Shown: one piece after another, positions 45,943 through 52,741 of the stretch
How the letters are laid out: each line of letters opens with the position of its first letter
Position numbering within the stretch: the stretch's first letter is position 1
NCBI GenBank assembly: GCA_040222875.1
Contig: JAVKCG010000008.1
Coordinates: forward strand, 558,001-622,000
From: JAJCYL01 sp040222875
GTDB taxonomy: Bacteria > Bacteroidota > Bacteroidia > Cytophagales > Cyclobacteriaceae
Length of the DNA stretch: 64,000 nt
Direction of reading: 5' to 3'
Position numbers and translations under genes: made by a program
The notes under the pieces: generated by a model
Database searches by the model: none
Told to the model about the DNA's origin: nothing
What the model saw: the letters and a program-made list of their open reading frames with translations, nothing else

Positions 45943-46778
45943 TTGGCTGGTTCAAAATATTCATCAGAGAAAAGAGGCCCCAACTTGACATCGGTATTTC
46001 TATAACTGGAAGAAATATATTTTAGGTTCAGCAAAGAATCTGACTGATGGCTATGACGCACCTCATTGAAGGTCAGGTCATCAACATCCAGAAAGTTTTC
46101 GTATTGGGTAAAGCTGTAGCCTCCTCCGTAAAACTGGTTGCCAAGCAACTGTTTTGTGTCAGGATCAAAAAAGTACCACCAGGTGTGGTAATTCCAAGAG
46201 GAACCTGCCCCTTCAGCATAAGTTACTTTTATGCGATGGGCTGTGGTGCCGTCTGGTATAGTATCCATGCCCTCATATTCCAGTTGGCAACCGGGGTCAG
46301 CTAACTTAAATGGCATCGACATTACGTAATGTGATCCATATGACGAGTTATAGGCAGAATTAACATTCTGCTCATCTGTCATCTGAATATCATTTTCAAA
46401 TTTCCATGCTTGCTGGCCATTGTTAATGATTTTATAGTTATTGCCATTCTCACTCCAGGTTATCCTTGCTTTGAAGGATGGAAATAAATTGTATTCATGC
46501 AGTTGGGTCAATGTTCGGGTTTCATTTCCTAAGGTGTCGTAAAAAGTAATTGTTTTATTGTAGCTGAGACTTTGATTTCTAGTCCAGGCTTCCCACCCAC
46601 CTGCACCCGCAATAGCCTCCCTAACAATATCCCCAGATTCATTTTGTGGGAGATTATCATATGAAGCCAGAAAGGTTGAGTCGATTGGGATTTCAGAAGG
46701 ATTCTGCATTTGTGTTTGTTTTTCTTGACAAGCCACGATGGCAAATGCCAATAGCAGGGCGGTTGAAAATCGGTTCAT
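45939..46778 (-). CDS. Lipoprotein of the hydrogenase operon
   Basis: A 279-residue protein with a lipoprotein signal (FAIVAC, Cys17). The mature part contains A-G-A-G-G-W-E-A-W-T (about 55-64) and M-S-M-P-F-K-L (about 155), both shared with the operon's last gene product, and is rich in aromatic beta strands. It may belong to the DUF6503-like Bacteroidota lipoproteins; I am not sure. Its location between hydrogenase accessory genes, with four-base overlap to the protease gene, argues for a role in anchoring, assembly or lipid/quinone interaction rather than a chance neighbour. Confidence 0.6.
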   Translation of the reverse strand: MNRFSTALLLAFAIVACQEKQTQMQNPSEIPIDSTFLASYDNLPQNESGDIVREAIAGAGGWEAWTRNQSLSYNKTITFYDTLGNETRTLTQLHEYNLFPSFKARITWSENGNNYKIINNGQQAWKFENDIQMTDEQNVNSAYNSSYGSHYVMSMPFKLADPGCQLEYEGMDTIPDGTTAHRIKVTYAEGAGSSWNYHTWWYFFDPDTKQLLGNQFYGGGYSFTQYENFLDVDDLTFNEVRHSHQSDSLLNLKYISSSYRNTDVKLGPLFSDEYFEPAK

Positions 46779-46798
46779 ATTTTCGAAATATTTGCCTA

Positions 46799-47131
46799 TT
46801 AAGATAGCATCTTTACTTCATCATCTGGTATGAAAGTCACGGGATCAACCGCATTTTCAATCCCTTCAAAAATCTCAAGATCATAAAGAGTAAGAAGATT
46901 ATGGATTGTGTAATCTTTGTTCAACTGCTCACAAGTTTCAGGGTGCTTTTTCTTGAGGATTGTCCACAACCGGGATAGCCCCTCTCTATGAATAACATCA
47001 AAATGCTCCATGAGACTGGTAATCTTATCTTTTAGTTCTGGATTGTTTATTGAATGAAGCTCTTCAGTCAATTCACCGAGTGTTCTAAGCATCTCCTCGC
47101 ACTCTTTATCGGTATAATATATTTTCTTCAT
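46799..47131 (-). CDS. Short hydrogenase-associated protein resembling the N-terminal part of NifU-like accessory proteins
   Basis: A 110-residue all-helical cytoplasmic protein. The stretch ELTEELHSINNPELKDKI and the later HREGLSRLW, then NLLTLYDL, resemble the N-terminal region of NifU-like proteins encoded with actinobacterial-type (group 1h/2a) hydrogenases, as I recall them. The NifU iron-sulfur C-terminal domain with its C-x-x-C is absent; only one Cys is present. It may be a short form used in assembly of the small subunit clusters. It sits 6 bases after the winged-helix gene in the operon. Confidence 0.5.
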   Translation of the reverse strand: MKKIYYTDKECEEMLRTLGELTEELHSINNPELKDKITSLMEHFDVIHREGLSRLWTILKKKHPETCEQLNKDYTIHNLLTLYDLEIFEGIENAVDPVTFIPDDEVKMLS

Positions 47132-47137
47132 AAGCCG

Positions 47138-47524
47138 TTAATGTTTGTGAAGATGATGTTGGCAAGAATCATGTCCCTCCCATTGACAATCGCAGTCCGG
47201 TCCGCATTCTCCGTGTCCTACTTTCTGCATTCCCTCGAATGCACCAGCGAACCGCTGACCTGCTTCTTTACGCCCAAAATCAGTTAGTTTGAATTTCTTT
47301 GAACCATCCTCATCGTGTTGTTCTATGTACCCATCTAACAGCAATTGATTTAAATGTTGAAATAGATTGTCTTCTGGTGAGTTCAAAAGTATAACAAGCC
47401 TTTCCAAAGGCACTTTATCACCTAACTCTTCGCCGAACATCCAATAAAGCACCTGTAGTATCTCATCTTTCCAAAAAAGATGATTTAGCTCTGGATCCTT
47501 ATCATTTAAGCGTTCTTTACTCAT
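47138..47524 (-). CDS. Winged-helix-like protein with Cys/His-rich tail, hydrogenase-associated
   Basis: A 128-residue cytoplasmic protein. Residues about 15-90 look like a winged helix (a helical run, then LLLDGYIEQHDEDGSKKFKL as a wing-like hairpin and LTDFGRKEAGQRF). The tail holds Cys107, Cys111, Cys113, Cys121 and six His, in HGECGPDCDC and CQHHLHKH. This tail could bind nickel, iron or an Fe-S cluster. Similar proteins with HxEC-x-x-x-CDC tails occur in group 1h hydrogenase loci as I remember, without a known role. It overlaps the degenerate protease gene by four bases. It could be a regulator or a metal carrier. Confidence 0.55.
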   Translation of the reverse strand: MSKERLNDKDPELNHLFWKDEILQVLYWMFGEELGDKVPLERLVILLNSPEDNLFQHLNQLLLDGYIEQHDEDGSKKFKLTDFGRKEAGQRFAGAFEGMQKVGHGECGPDCDCQWEGHDSCQHHLHKH

Positions 47525-48078
47525 GAGATCGGCATTTGGTATCCATATAAAGTTGGAAAATTCTCCTCACTTTGTTCACCATGCAAACAAACTTTATGAA
47601 GAATATCTAGATAGTCTACTACATTCTCAGCAACTTCAATGGTTAAATCCGGCCCTGCCTTTTCCGGCCCTGGCTCAATGTCGAATAGGTAAACTTCCTC
47701 AGGCCAAATATTAAAATGTTCGCCAATTATTAAAAGGTTTTCTGGAGAAATCACCCCGGTTACAGCGTCACCTATCCTGGCTTGAATTTCATGGGGTGAT
47801 GGGGTTTCCCCACCCCATTTGAAAATTGTTAGTTCGCCTATTTCTCGCATTTCCCTTGAGATAGCGGTGAATATAACAAGTCTATCAAATGTCTTTTCCA
47901 AAGCCTGAAACCATTGAACAATCGCAATTGGCCCCCAATTAAATTCTTCGACCTGAACATGGCTGGCCCATGGCAAATTCTTGATCTTCTCAAAGAGAAT
48001 AGGCCCTATTGAGTGGTTTGACAAATTGTGATAACCAATTGTCCCGATTAATACGTCTTTACTCCACACCACAGGCAC
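47521..48078 (-). CDS. Degenerate hydrogenase-maturation-protease homologue
   Basis: A 185-residue protein with the order of strands and helices of HupD/HybD proteases (VLIGTIGYHN..., a central RLVIFTA strand, EEVYLFDIEP), but the key residues are changed. The family motif G-x-G-N-x-x-x-x-D-D-x-x-G reads I-G-Y-H-N-L-S-N-H-S-I-G, the second metal Asp is replaced in F-T-A-I-S-R-E, and no equivalent of the third ligand His is obvious. Peptidase function is therefore unlikely; a chaperone or scaffold role is possible. It overlaps the large-subunit gene by 20 bases and the next gene by four. A normal protease is encoded three genes later. Confidence 0.6.
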   Translation of the reverse strand: MPVVWSKDVLIGTIGYHNLSNHSIGPILFEKIKNLPWASHVQVEEFNWGPIAIVQWFQALEKTFDRLVIFTAISREMREIGELTIFKWGGETPSPHEIQARIGDAVTGVISPENLLIIGEHFNIWPEEVYLFDIEPGPEKAGPDLTIEVAENVVDYLDILHKVCLHGEQSEENFPTLYGYQMPIS

Positions 48079-49933
48079 AAGTAGTTACTTCTCGGGTTAC
48101 TACGTGTTTCTCATTTTTTGACATTATATGTGTAGTACAAGGCATGCATGGGTCAAAGCTGCGGATTGCCCTTAAAATATCAATTCCTTTATAATCCTCC
48201 GGCTTATCGAAATTCTCGAGTAAGGGTGTATTCATTACTGCTTCCTCATATGGCCCTGGTGCACCCCATGGTGTTCTTGGAGCGGCATTAAGTGTTGAGG
48301 GTGTAATAATCTGATAATTACCAATCACTCCGTTTTCTATGATCAAATGATGAGTTAAGAAACCTCTACCAGCACCCCATGCGCCAAAACCAATGAACGT
48401 TCCTTTTTTCGGAATCTCGTATTTGGTACTTACTGCAGTTTGGCCCTCACGGATAAGCTGCTGGGCCAGCATCCAGTTTTCCATCGCAACCGCCGCAGAA
48501 TAGGGAATACAATAAGCTCTGGCCCTGTTCCTTTCAAATGTATTCCATTGAGCTGGTACCTTCCATTCCATTTCGGCTTCTGGAAGTTTGTGGGCCGGGA
48601 TTCTGATTTTCAAACTGCTTCCGGTGGATTCAAGGAACCTGCTTTCAGGCAATTTCTGTGCTTTTGCTGTTAAGTACAGCCTGGCATAAGCACCTGCTTC
48701 CATAGGTTGCCGGTCCCAAGTCGGAGATGTGTCCCAACTGTAACGATCCTTCCAGCTTTGCTTGCCAGGCTTAGGTATTGTCTCTTTGTTCCATGGATGG
48801 TGTGGGCTCAGTGGTGACCCTAGTGGATCTTTAGGGTAGGGGTGACCATTCCATTTTTCATAGTATGAGTGCTCCACAAACTCTTCCATTCCAACATTTA
48901 ATCGCTGCAAGCTTGTCGTCACCACTTCCCCGTCTACCAGCACACCCGGGGTTGCCCAGCGGGCTTCACCCCACGCTTCGCAATTTTCATAAGTGGCATC
49001 GTAGGCATCAGGCCTGTCCCAAACACCTGTATCAGCCATTGTAGCTGGTCGGCTTCCGCTCTTGGCATAGGCGGGATTTTGCTCCAGAAAGAAGTCAAAC
49101 ACATCGTCCCAGATGCCACAAACTTTTTGACCATAATCAAAAAACTTAATCAGGCGATGGTACACTTCATTAAGTGTTGTGATGTTTACCGTAACAGATA
49201 ATCCACCGGGAATCACGCTTTGAGGGTGAGGATATTTTCCACCAATTACCACATATGCCTCCCTTGCCACCCTTGTCATTTCGAGTGCTTCGAGGTATAG
49301 ACGGCCCTTTAATGGATTGAGGTCCTTCATTATGTCAAGAACCGTTTTATAACCGTGGACATTCTCAAACTTGGTGGCTGTTGTTTCTGCTTTTGATATT
49401 AACTCTGGATTTGTCTCCTTCACCAATTCTTCTGAATAATCAGGCCCAGCCAACAAAAACAAGTGCAACGGATGATCATAGAGGTATTCAATTGCCAGGA
49501 GTATGTTTCTCATAACTATTCCCAACGGAGGAGGCTTAATTCCTAACGCCATTTCAATGGCCTGAGCGCTGGTGGTAGCATGCACACCTCCGCAAACACC
49601 GCAAGCCCTGCTACTTATATAGGCAGCATCTCGTGGATCCCTGCCCTTCAATATTATTTCGTAACCTCTGAAAAGCGTTGCCATTGAGTTGGTCGAGAGC
49701 ACTTCTTTTTTCTGTAAATCAACAACACTGTGGAAGGCAAGGGCACCAGCAACCCGGGTAACTGGATCGTAGTCAATATTTTTGATATAGCCATTCTTGA
49801 CCATCAAATCTTTGAGTTTGTCTTGCTCTTTGTCCAATTCAACAACTTTGTATTCATAGGGATTATTGACACCTTCCTTAAGAAAAGCATTTCCCTTTTC
49901 GTCAAATTCGATTGGTAAATTTTTGAAGCACAT
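48059..49933 (-). CDS. [NiFe]-hydrogenase large subunit, group 1h/1l-like
   Basis: The catalytic subunit that oxidises H2. The 624-residue protein has both nickel motifs: R-A-C-G-V-C-G-G-V-H (residues 109-118; Cys111, Cys114, His118) and D-P-C-M-P-C-T-T-H (594-602; Cys596, Cys599). A tail of 22 residues follows His602 and would be removed by the maturation protease. FRGYEIILKGRDPRD, EYLYDHPLHLFLLAGPDYS and HHPWNKETIPKP are stretches I associate with the high-affinity group 1h enzymes and the Bacteroidota group 1l. A phylogeny is needed to choose between them. Unusually, it is separated from the small-subunit gene by five short membrane-protein genes. Confidence 0.93.
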   Translation of the reverse strand: MCFKNLPIEFDEKGNAFLKEGVNNPYEYKVVELDKEQDKLKDLMVKNGYIKNIDYDPVTRVAGALAFHSVVDLQKKEVLSTNSMATLFRGYEIILKGRDPRDAAYISSRACGVCGGVHATTSAQAIEMALGIKPPPLGIVMRNILLAIEYLYDHPLHLFLLAGPDYSEELVKETNPELISKAETTATKFENVHGYKTVLDIMKDLNPLKGRLYLEALEMTRVAREAYVVIGGKYPHPQSVIPGGLSVTVNITTLNEVYHRLIKFFDYGQKVCGIWDDVFDFFLEQNPAYAKSGSRPATMADTGVWDRPDAYDATYENCEAWGEARWATPGVLVDGEVVTTSLQRLNVGMEEFVEHSYYEKWNGHPYPKDPLGSPLSPHHPWNKETIPKPGKQSWKDRYSWDTSPTWDRQPMEAGAYARLYLTAKAQKLPESRFLESTGSSLKIRIPAHKLPEAEMEWKVPAQWNTFERNRARAYCIPYSAAVAMENWMLAQQLIREGQTAVSTKYEIPKKGTFIGFGAWGAGRGFLTHHLIIENGVIGNYQIITPSTLNAAPRTPWGAPGPYEEAVMNTPLLENFDKPEDYKGIDILRAIRSFDPCMPCTTHIMSKNEKHVVTREVTTCACGVE

Positions 49934-49943
49934 ATTTTTTTGT

Positions 49944-50216
49944 CTAAACCAGTTTTAAAACTTTTGCTATCTGCACCAAATGGCCATCAACCGAGGTTAA
50001 CCCACCATGAAGTTTGCCCAAGGCGCCATTTATTGTTCCTAAATGGCCTGATAATGGATCGGTGTCGTCGGCTATCTTTTGTAAACCACCCGCTAATTGT
50101 TCAAGGTGTGAACCTGCCCTCCTTAAGGCTACTATTATCAAAATAAGATAGGCTACCAGCACCAGTACAACCACGGCTACAATCACAAGTGTTATAAGTG
50201 TTAAAATTTCATGCAT
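49944..50216 (-). CDS. Short single-pass membrane protein 5 of the hydrogenase operon
   Basis: Family not recognised. The 90-residue protein starts with ATG at 50216 (MHEILTLITL); a GTG 36 bases upstream would overlap the preceding gene and is less likely. One membrane helix lies at about 7-31, followed by a soluble amphipathic helix with repeating Leu and Gly (LEQLAGGLQKIA, LGTINGALGKLHGGL) that could form a coiled coil. It follows the same plan as the four genes upstream and ends 10 bases before the large subunit start. Confidence 0.7.
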   Translation of the reverse strand: MHEILTLITLVIVAVVVLVLVAYLILIIVALRRAGSHLEQLAGGLQKIADDTDPLSGHLGTINGALGKLHGGLTSVDGHLVQIAKVLKLV

Positions 50217-50217
50217 G

Positions 50218-50508
50218 TCAATTATTTTTAGCTGCCCTATCGGCCAATGCACCTTTTAATGTGTCTGCATTATTGTTTATTTCACCAGCGACATCCAAAA
50301 TACCGCTAGCTACAGAAATTGTATCGTTTAGGGCTTTGATATGATCAGTATTTCCAGCAATACCAATTCCAGCATTTTTCATTTCACGAAAGTAGCGTTC
50401 AATATTTCTGGCGGCTAAATAGACGCTATTTAGATACCGCACTACAATTGGCAACACTAGCACTGTCACTATCAGGAGGATTATCCATAAAACATATACC
50501 GCTGTCAT
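50218..50508 (-). CDS. Short single-pass membrane protein 4 of the hydrogenase operon
   Basis: Family not recognised. The 96-residue protein has a membrane helix at about 5-25 and a helical soluble tail. The tail contains A-S-G-I-L-D-V-A-G-E-I-N, which matches A-S-T-I-L-D-D-A-K-N-I-D in protein 1 and A-K-A-I-L-G-T-A-V-N-I-L in protein 2, showing common ancestry. The stop is one base before the start of protein 5, so translation is likely coupled. Confidence 0.7.
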   Translation of the reverse strand: MTAVYVLWIILLIVTVLVLPIVVRYLNSVYLAARNIERYFREMKNAGIGIAGNTDHIKALNDTISVASGILDVAGEINNNADTLKGALADRAAKNN

Positions 50509-50509
50509 A

Positions 50510-50809
50510 TCAGTTGTATTTTTTCTGTTTCAAAGCAGAGTTTATTGATTGAGCGAGGGAATCATTAACGCCCTTTAGGCCATCAGCTGTTTGTGTAAGG
50601 CCCTCATTTAATTTAGTTACTTCTGTTGGTAAATGTCCAGTCTCACTTTCGATGGCCCTTAAGCCTAATCGTAGCTTAGCCAGGTAGCTATCACCAGCTC
50701 CACCAATTTTCATTAGGGTTTTGTGAATTCTATGCAGATTGATCACAAGGGTCAATACCAGTGCAACAACAGCGATTATGGTGATTGTCATCAGTAATAC
50801 CAGCATCAT
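50510..50809 (-). CDS. Short single-pass membrane protein 3 of the hydrogenase operon
   Basis: Family not recognised. A 99-residue protein with an N-terminal membrane helix (about 2-24) and a long helical tail rich in Leu and Gly (LNEGLTQTADGLKGVNDSLA). Two ATG codons (50809 and 50806) are possible and differ by one residue. The tail pattern is closest to protein 5. One base separates its stop from the start of protein 4. Confidence 0.7.
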   Translation of the reverse strand: MMLVLLMTITIIAVVALVLTLVINLHRIHKTLMKIGGAGDSYLAKLRLGLRAIESETGHLPTEVTKLNEGLTQTADGLKGVNDSLAQSINSALKQKKYN

Positions 50810-50812
50810 TTC

Positions 50813-51133
50813 TTATTTAGAAAGTAAGCAATCAGGGCAACCAGGGCAGCCCTCAATATGTGTTTGGACCACCTTGGAACCATTTAAGATATTTACAGCA
50901 GTCCCAAGAATGGCCTTGGCAACGCGATTGGTAGTTGATAAAAAAATTGGGATATGGATAGTGTTGTTAGCCACCAATTTGCCTTGTGTCCATATTGCGG
51001 AGGCTCCACCCTCAATTTGTTTAGCAGTTTTACCAATCATGCCGAGTAGAACCGCTACAACAATAATTACTACTACACCGATGATAAGGCTGCCGCCCCA
51101 TACTGTTAGTATTGCCTGTTCTGAATATTCCAT
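50813..51133 (-). CDS. Short single-pass membrane protein 2 of the hydrogenase operon, with CPGCPDC tail
   Basis: Family not recognised. The 106-residue protein starts with ATG at 51133 (MEYSEQAILTVW); an upstream extension to 51232 would overlap the preceding gene almost fully and is rejected. One membrane helix lies at about 14-36. The tail includes A-K-A-I-L-G-T-A-V-N-I-L and ends E-G-C-P-G-C-P-D-C-L-L-S-K, three Cys spaced two apart that could bind a metal or an Fe-S cluster. The stop is four bases before protein 3. Confidence 0.7.
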   Translation of the reverse strand: MEYSEQAILTVWGGSLIIGVVVIIVVAVLLGMIGKTAKQIEGGASAIWTQGKLVANNTIHIPIFLSTTNRVAKAILGTAVNILNGSKVVQTHIEGCPGCPDCLLSK

Positions 51134-51134
51134 A

Positions 51135-51428
51135 CTAATTATTGTTATCAAGTTCATGTAATGCGGTTGACACCAACGATAGGTGGGAGTCAATATTTTT
51201 AGCGTCATCCAGGATCGTAGAGGCCACCTCATTAGTTTGTTGCAAGCCCCAAATACTTGCAGTATTGGCTTTTATTGTCTCTACAATACCTAATGCAACC
51301 AAGGCTAACCTTAGGATTCTTTTGGCTGCCAGGAGCACCAAAATAAGCAGTGCTGCGACTGCTACTATTAGGATGCCAGCAAAAGCCAGCCAGAAATACC
51401 ATGATTGTAGTAAAGCTTCGTCGCCCAT
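51135..51428 (-). CDS. Short single-pass membrane protein 1 of the hydrogenase operon
   Basis: Family not recognised. A 97-residue protein with a membrane helix at about 11-34 and a soluble helical tail containing A-S-T-I-L-D-D-A-K-N-I-D. Its ATG overlaps the small-subunit stop by one base (TAATG), so it is translated with the hydrogenase. The tail probably faces the cytoplasm, beside the enzyme, if the positive residues after the helix (AAKRILR) stay inside. Confidence 0.7.
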   Translation of the reverse strand: MGDEALLQSWYFWLAFAGILIVAVAALLILVLLAAKRILRLALVALGIVETIKANTASIWGLQQTNEVASTILDDAKNIDSHLSLVSTALHELDNNN

Positions 51429-52603
51429 TATGCAGTTACTTTAGTTTGGTTCTTTAATTTCCTTTTGCCTTTACCCGGTTTGGGCGAATTTGAAAATTGA
51501 AGTTTCTCATAGAAATAATGAGTGACCTTCTCCCTCAAATTAGGTTTGCGCACATGGCCCCATCCAGAGGGCACATGGTTTTTCTCTTTCCAACGCCCGG
51601 TTTTGTTCTGATAAGCTTGAGTCATCCTTCTGAGATTCCTCACCAGAAAACCCGTTGTTCTCGAAATATTTGATGAAACATTGGTGCCAGGGGGTGCCTG
51701 ATAAAACGGGGCAAAAGCATCTGGAAATCCAGGCATGGTACATCCTATACAAGGAGCTCCAACATTCATACAGCCGCCCATGCTACCTACTGCACCCCGC
51801 TGATTAATATTACATTGAACCACAGGGCCCCAGCATCCAACCTCTACTAAACATTCCTTGTCGCCATGTTTTTCAGCAAACACACCTTCTTCATAATATC
51901 CGGCCCTTGTACAACCCCTATGAACCGTTTCTTCAAACAACCAGGCCGGCCGGCCAAGTTCATCAAACTCAGGAAGAGGGCCCAGGCCATGAAGATAGAG
52001 CAGTACTGAAACTATGGTTTCCGTAATATTATCACCTTGAGGTGCACAGCCCGGTATATTAACCACTGGTAAACCAAGCGCACTTCTATAGTCTTCACCC
52101 AAAAGATCCATTACTGCGCTGGCCTGAGTGGGATTGCCTGCCGCAGCTGGTACACCGCCCCAGGTGGCGCAAGTGCCAACAGCAATGACAGCTGCTGCAC
52201 CTTCAGCCAACCTTTGCAACCAATCGGCAGTAGCAACAGGCTGAGGGTTGCCATCGTCGTCGTCTTCAACGCCCAGCCCTGACCAATATCCACCAAATTT
52301 TTTAGCTAAAGTTTCGTCAGGAATGGAACCTTCAAAAAGCACAACATACGGAGCATCCAATTCACCGTTTGCAGCTTGGCGAAATGGCTTCATAAAAGCC
52401 TCACCTGCCACGGTGGCAAGAACAGGATGATGTAATACTACTTTAGGCACACCAGGGATATTGCCTTGCAAGAGGTTTTCGGCCGAAGGAGAGGTAGCAC
52501 CAACAGTAGCAATTGAGCAGCCGTCACAACTTCCACCAGCCAGCCAAAAGGCATGGACTTCTTCAATTGTGTTTGGCATTAAAGATCCATTTGTAGAAAC
52601 CAT
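51428..52603 (-). CDS. [NiFe]-hydrogenase small subunit, group 1h/1l-like
   Basis: The electron-transfer subunit with three Fe-S clusters (391 residues). Proximal-cluster ligands can be placed at Cys26 and Cys29 (G-G-S-C-D-G-C-S), Cys145 (GTCATWGG) and Cys186 (NIPGCAP). His228, Cys231, Cys251 and Cys257 fit the distal cluster, and Cys264, Cys278, Cys285, Cys288 the medial region. There is no Tat signal with twin Arg, so the enzyme should be cytoplasmic. The start is ATG at 52603, preferred over a TTG 15 bases upstream because an AGGAGA lies 4 bases before the ATG. The C-terminus (about 345-391) is basic and could contact the membrane or partner proteins. Confidence 0.92.
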   Translation of the reverse strand: MVSTNGSLMPNTIEEVHAFWLAGGSCDGCSIATVGATSPSAENLLQGNIPGVPKVVLHHPVLATVAGEAFMKPFRQAANGELDAPYVVLFEGSIPDETLAKKFGGYWSGLGVEDDDDGNPQPVATADWLQRLAEGAAAVIAVGTCATWGGVPAAAGNPTQASAVMDLLGEDYRSALGLPVVNIPGCAPQGDNITETIVSVLLYLHGLGPLPEFDELGRPAWLFEETVHRGCTRAGYYEEGVFAEKHGDKECLVEVGCWGPVVQCNINQRGAVGSMGGCMNVGAPCIGCTMPGFPDAFAPFYQAPPGTNVSSNISRTTGFLVRNLRRMTQAYQNKTGRWKEKNHVPSGWGHVRKPNLREKVTHYFYEKLQFSNSPKPGKGKRKLKNQTKVTA

Positions 52604-52607
52604 ATTA

Positions 52608-52613
52608 TCTCCT
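52608..52613 (-). promoter_or_regulatory. Shine-Dalgarno of the small-subunit gene
   Basis: On the minus strand this reads AGGAGA, four bases before ATG 52603. A strong site is uncommon in this window and decides the start. Confidence 0.65.
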
Positions 52614-52637
52614 GTCAAATGAGCAATTTTGCAATTT

Positions 52638-52659
52638 TGACGACCTGATTAGATCGTCA
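52638..52659. promoter_or_regulatory. Inverted repeat in the small-subunit leader
   Basis: TGACGA (52638-52643) and TCGTCA (52654-52659) are 10 bases apart, within the 138-base gap between hypE and the small subunit gene. It may be an operator or an mRNA hairpin. Confidence 0.35.
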
Positions 52660-52712
52660 TCTGTTGAATTTACTAATTAATGGGGCCGGACAGAAAGCTC
52701 TTATCGGGATTA

Positions 52713-52732
52713 ATTAGAAAAGATTTTCTAAT
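52713..52732. promoter_or_regulatory. Inverted repeat just after hypE, upstream of the small subunit
   Basis: ATTAGAAAA (52713-52721) and TTTTCTAAT (52724-52732) flank two bases. With the tight spacing it looks like an operator for a dimeric regulator, but it may also act as a weak terminator after hypE. Confidence 0.4.
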
Positions 52733-52741
52733 AAGGGCATC

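Noticed and set aside
50739..51161. 140-codon plus-strand frame over the small membrane-protein genes
   Set aside because: The minus-strand genes have consistent starts, one-base spacing and shared motifs; the plus frame is hydrophobic only as the complement of membrane helices.
51134..51232. N-terminal extension of small membrane protein 2 to 51232
   Set aside because: It would overlap protein 1 by nearly 100 bases and its extra residues read as the shifted frame of that gene; ATG 51133 fits the operon spacing.
52604..52618. Upstream TTG start for the hydrogenase small subunit, and a Tat signal
   Set aside because: The Shine-Dalgarno supports ATG 52603, and neither start gives a twin-arginine motif or hydrophobic leader.
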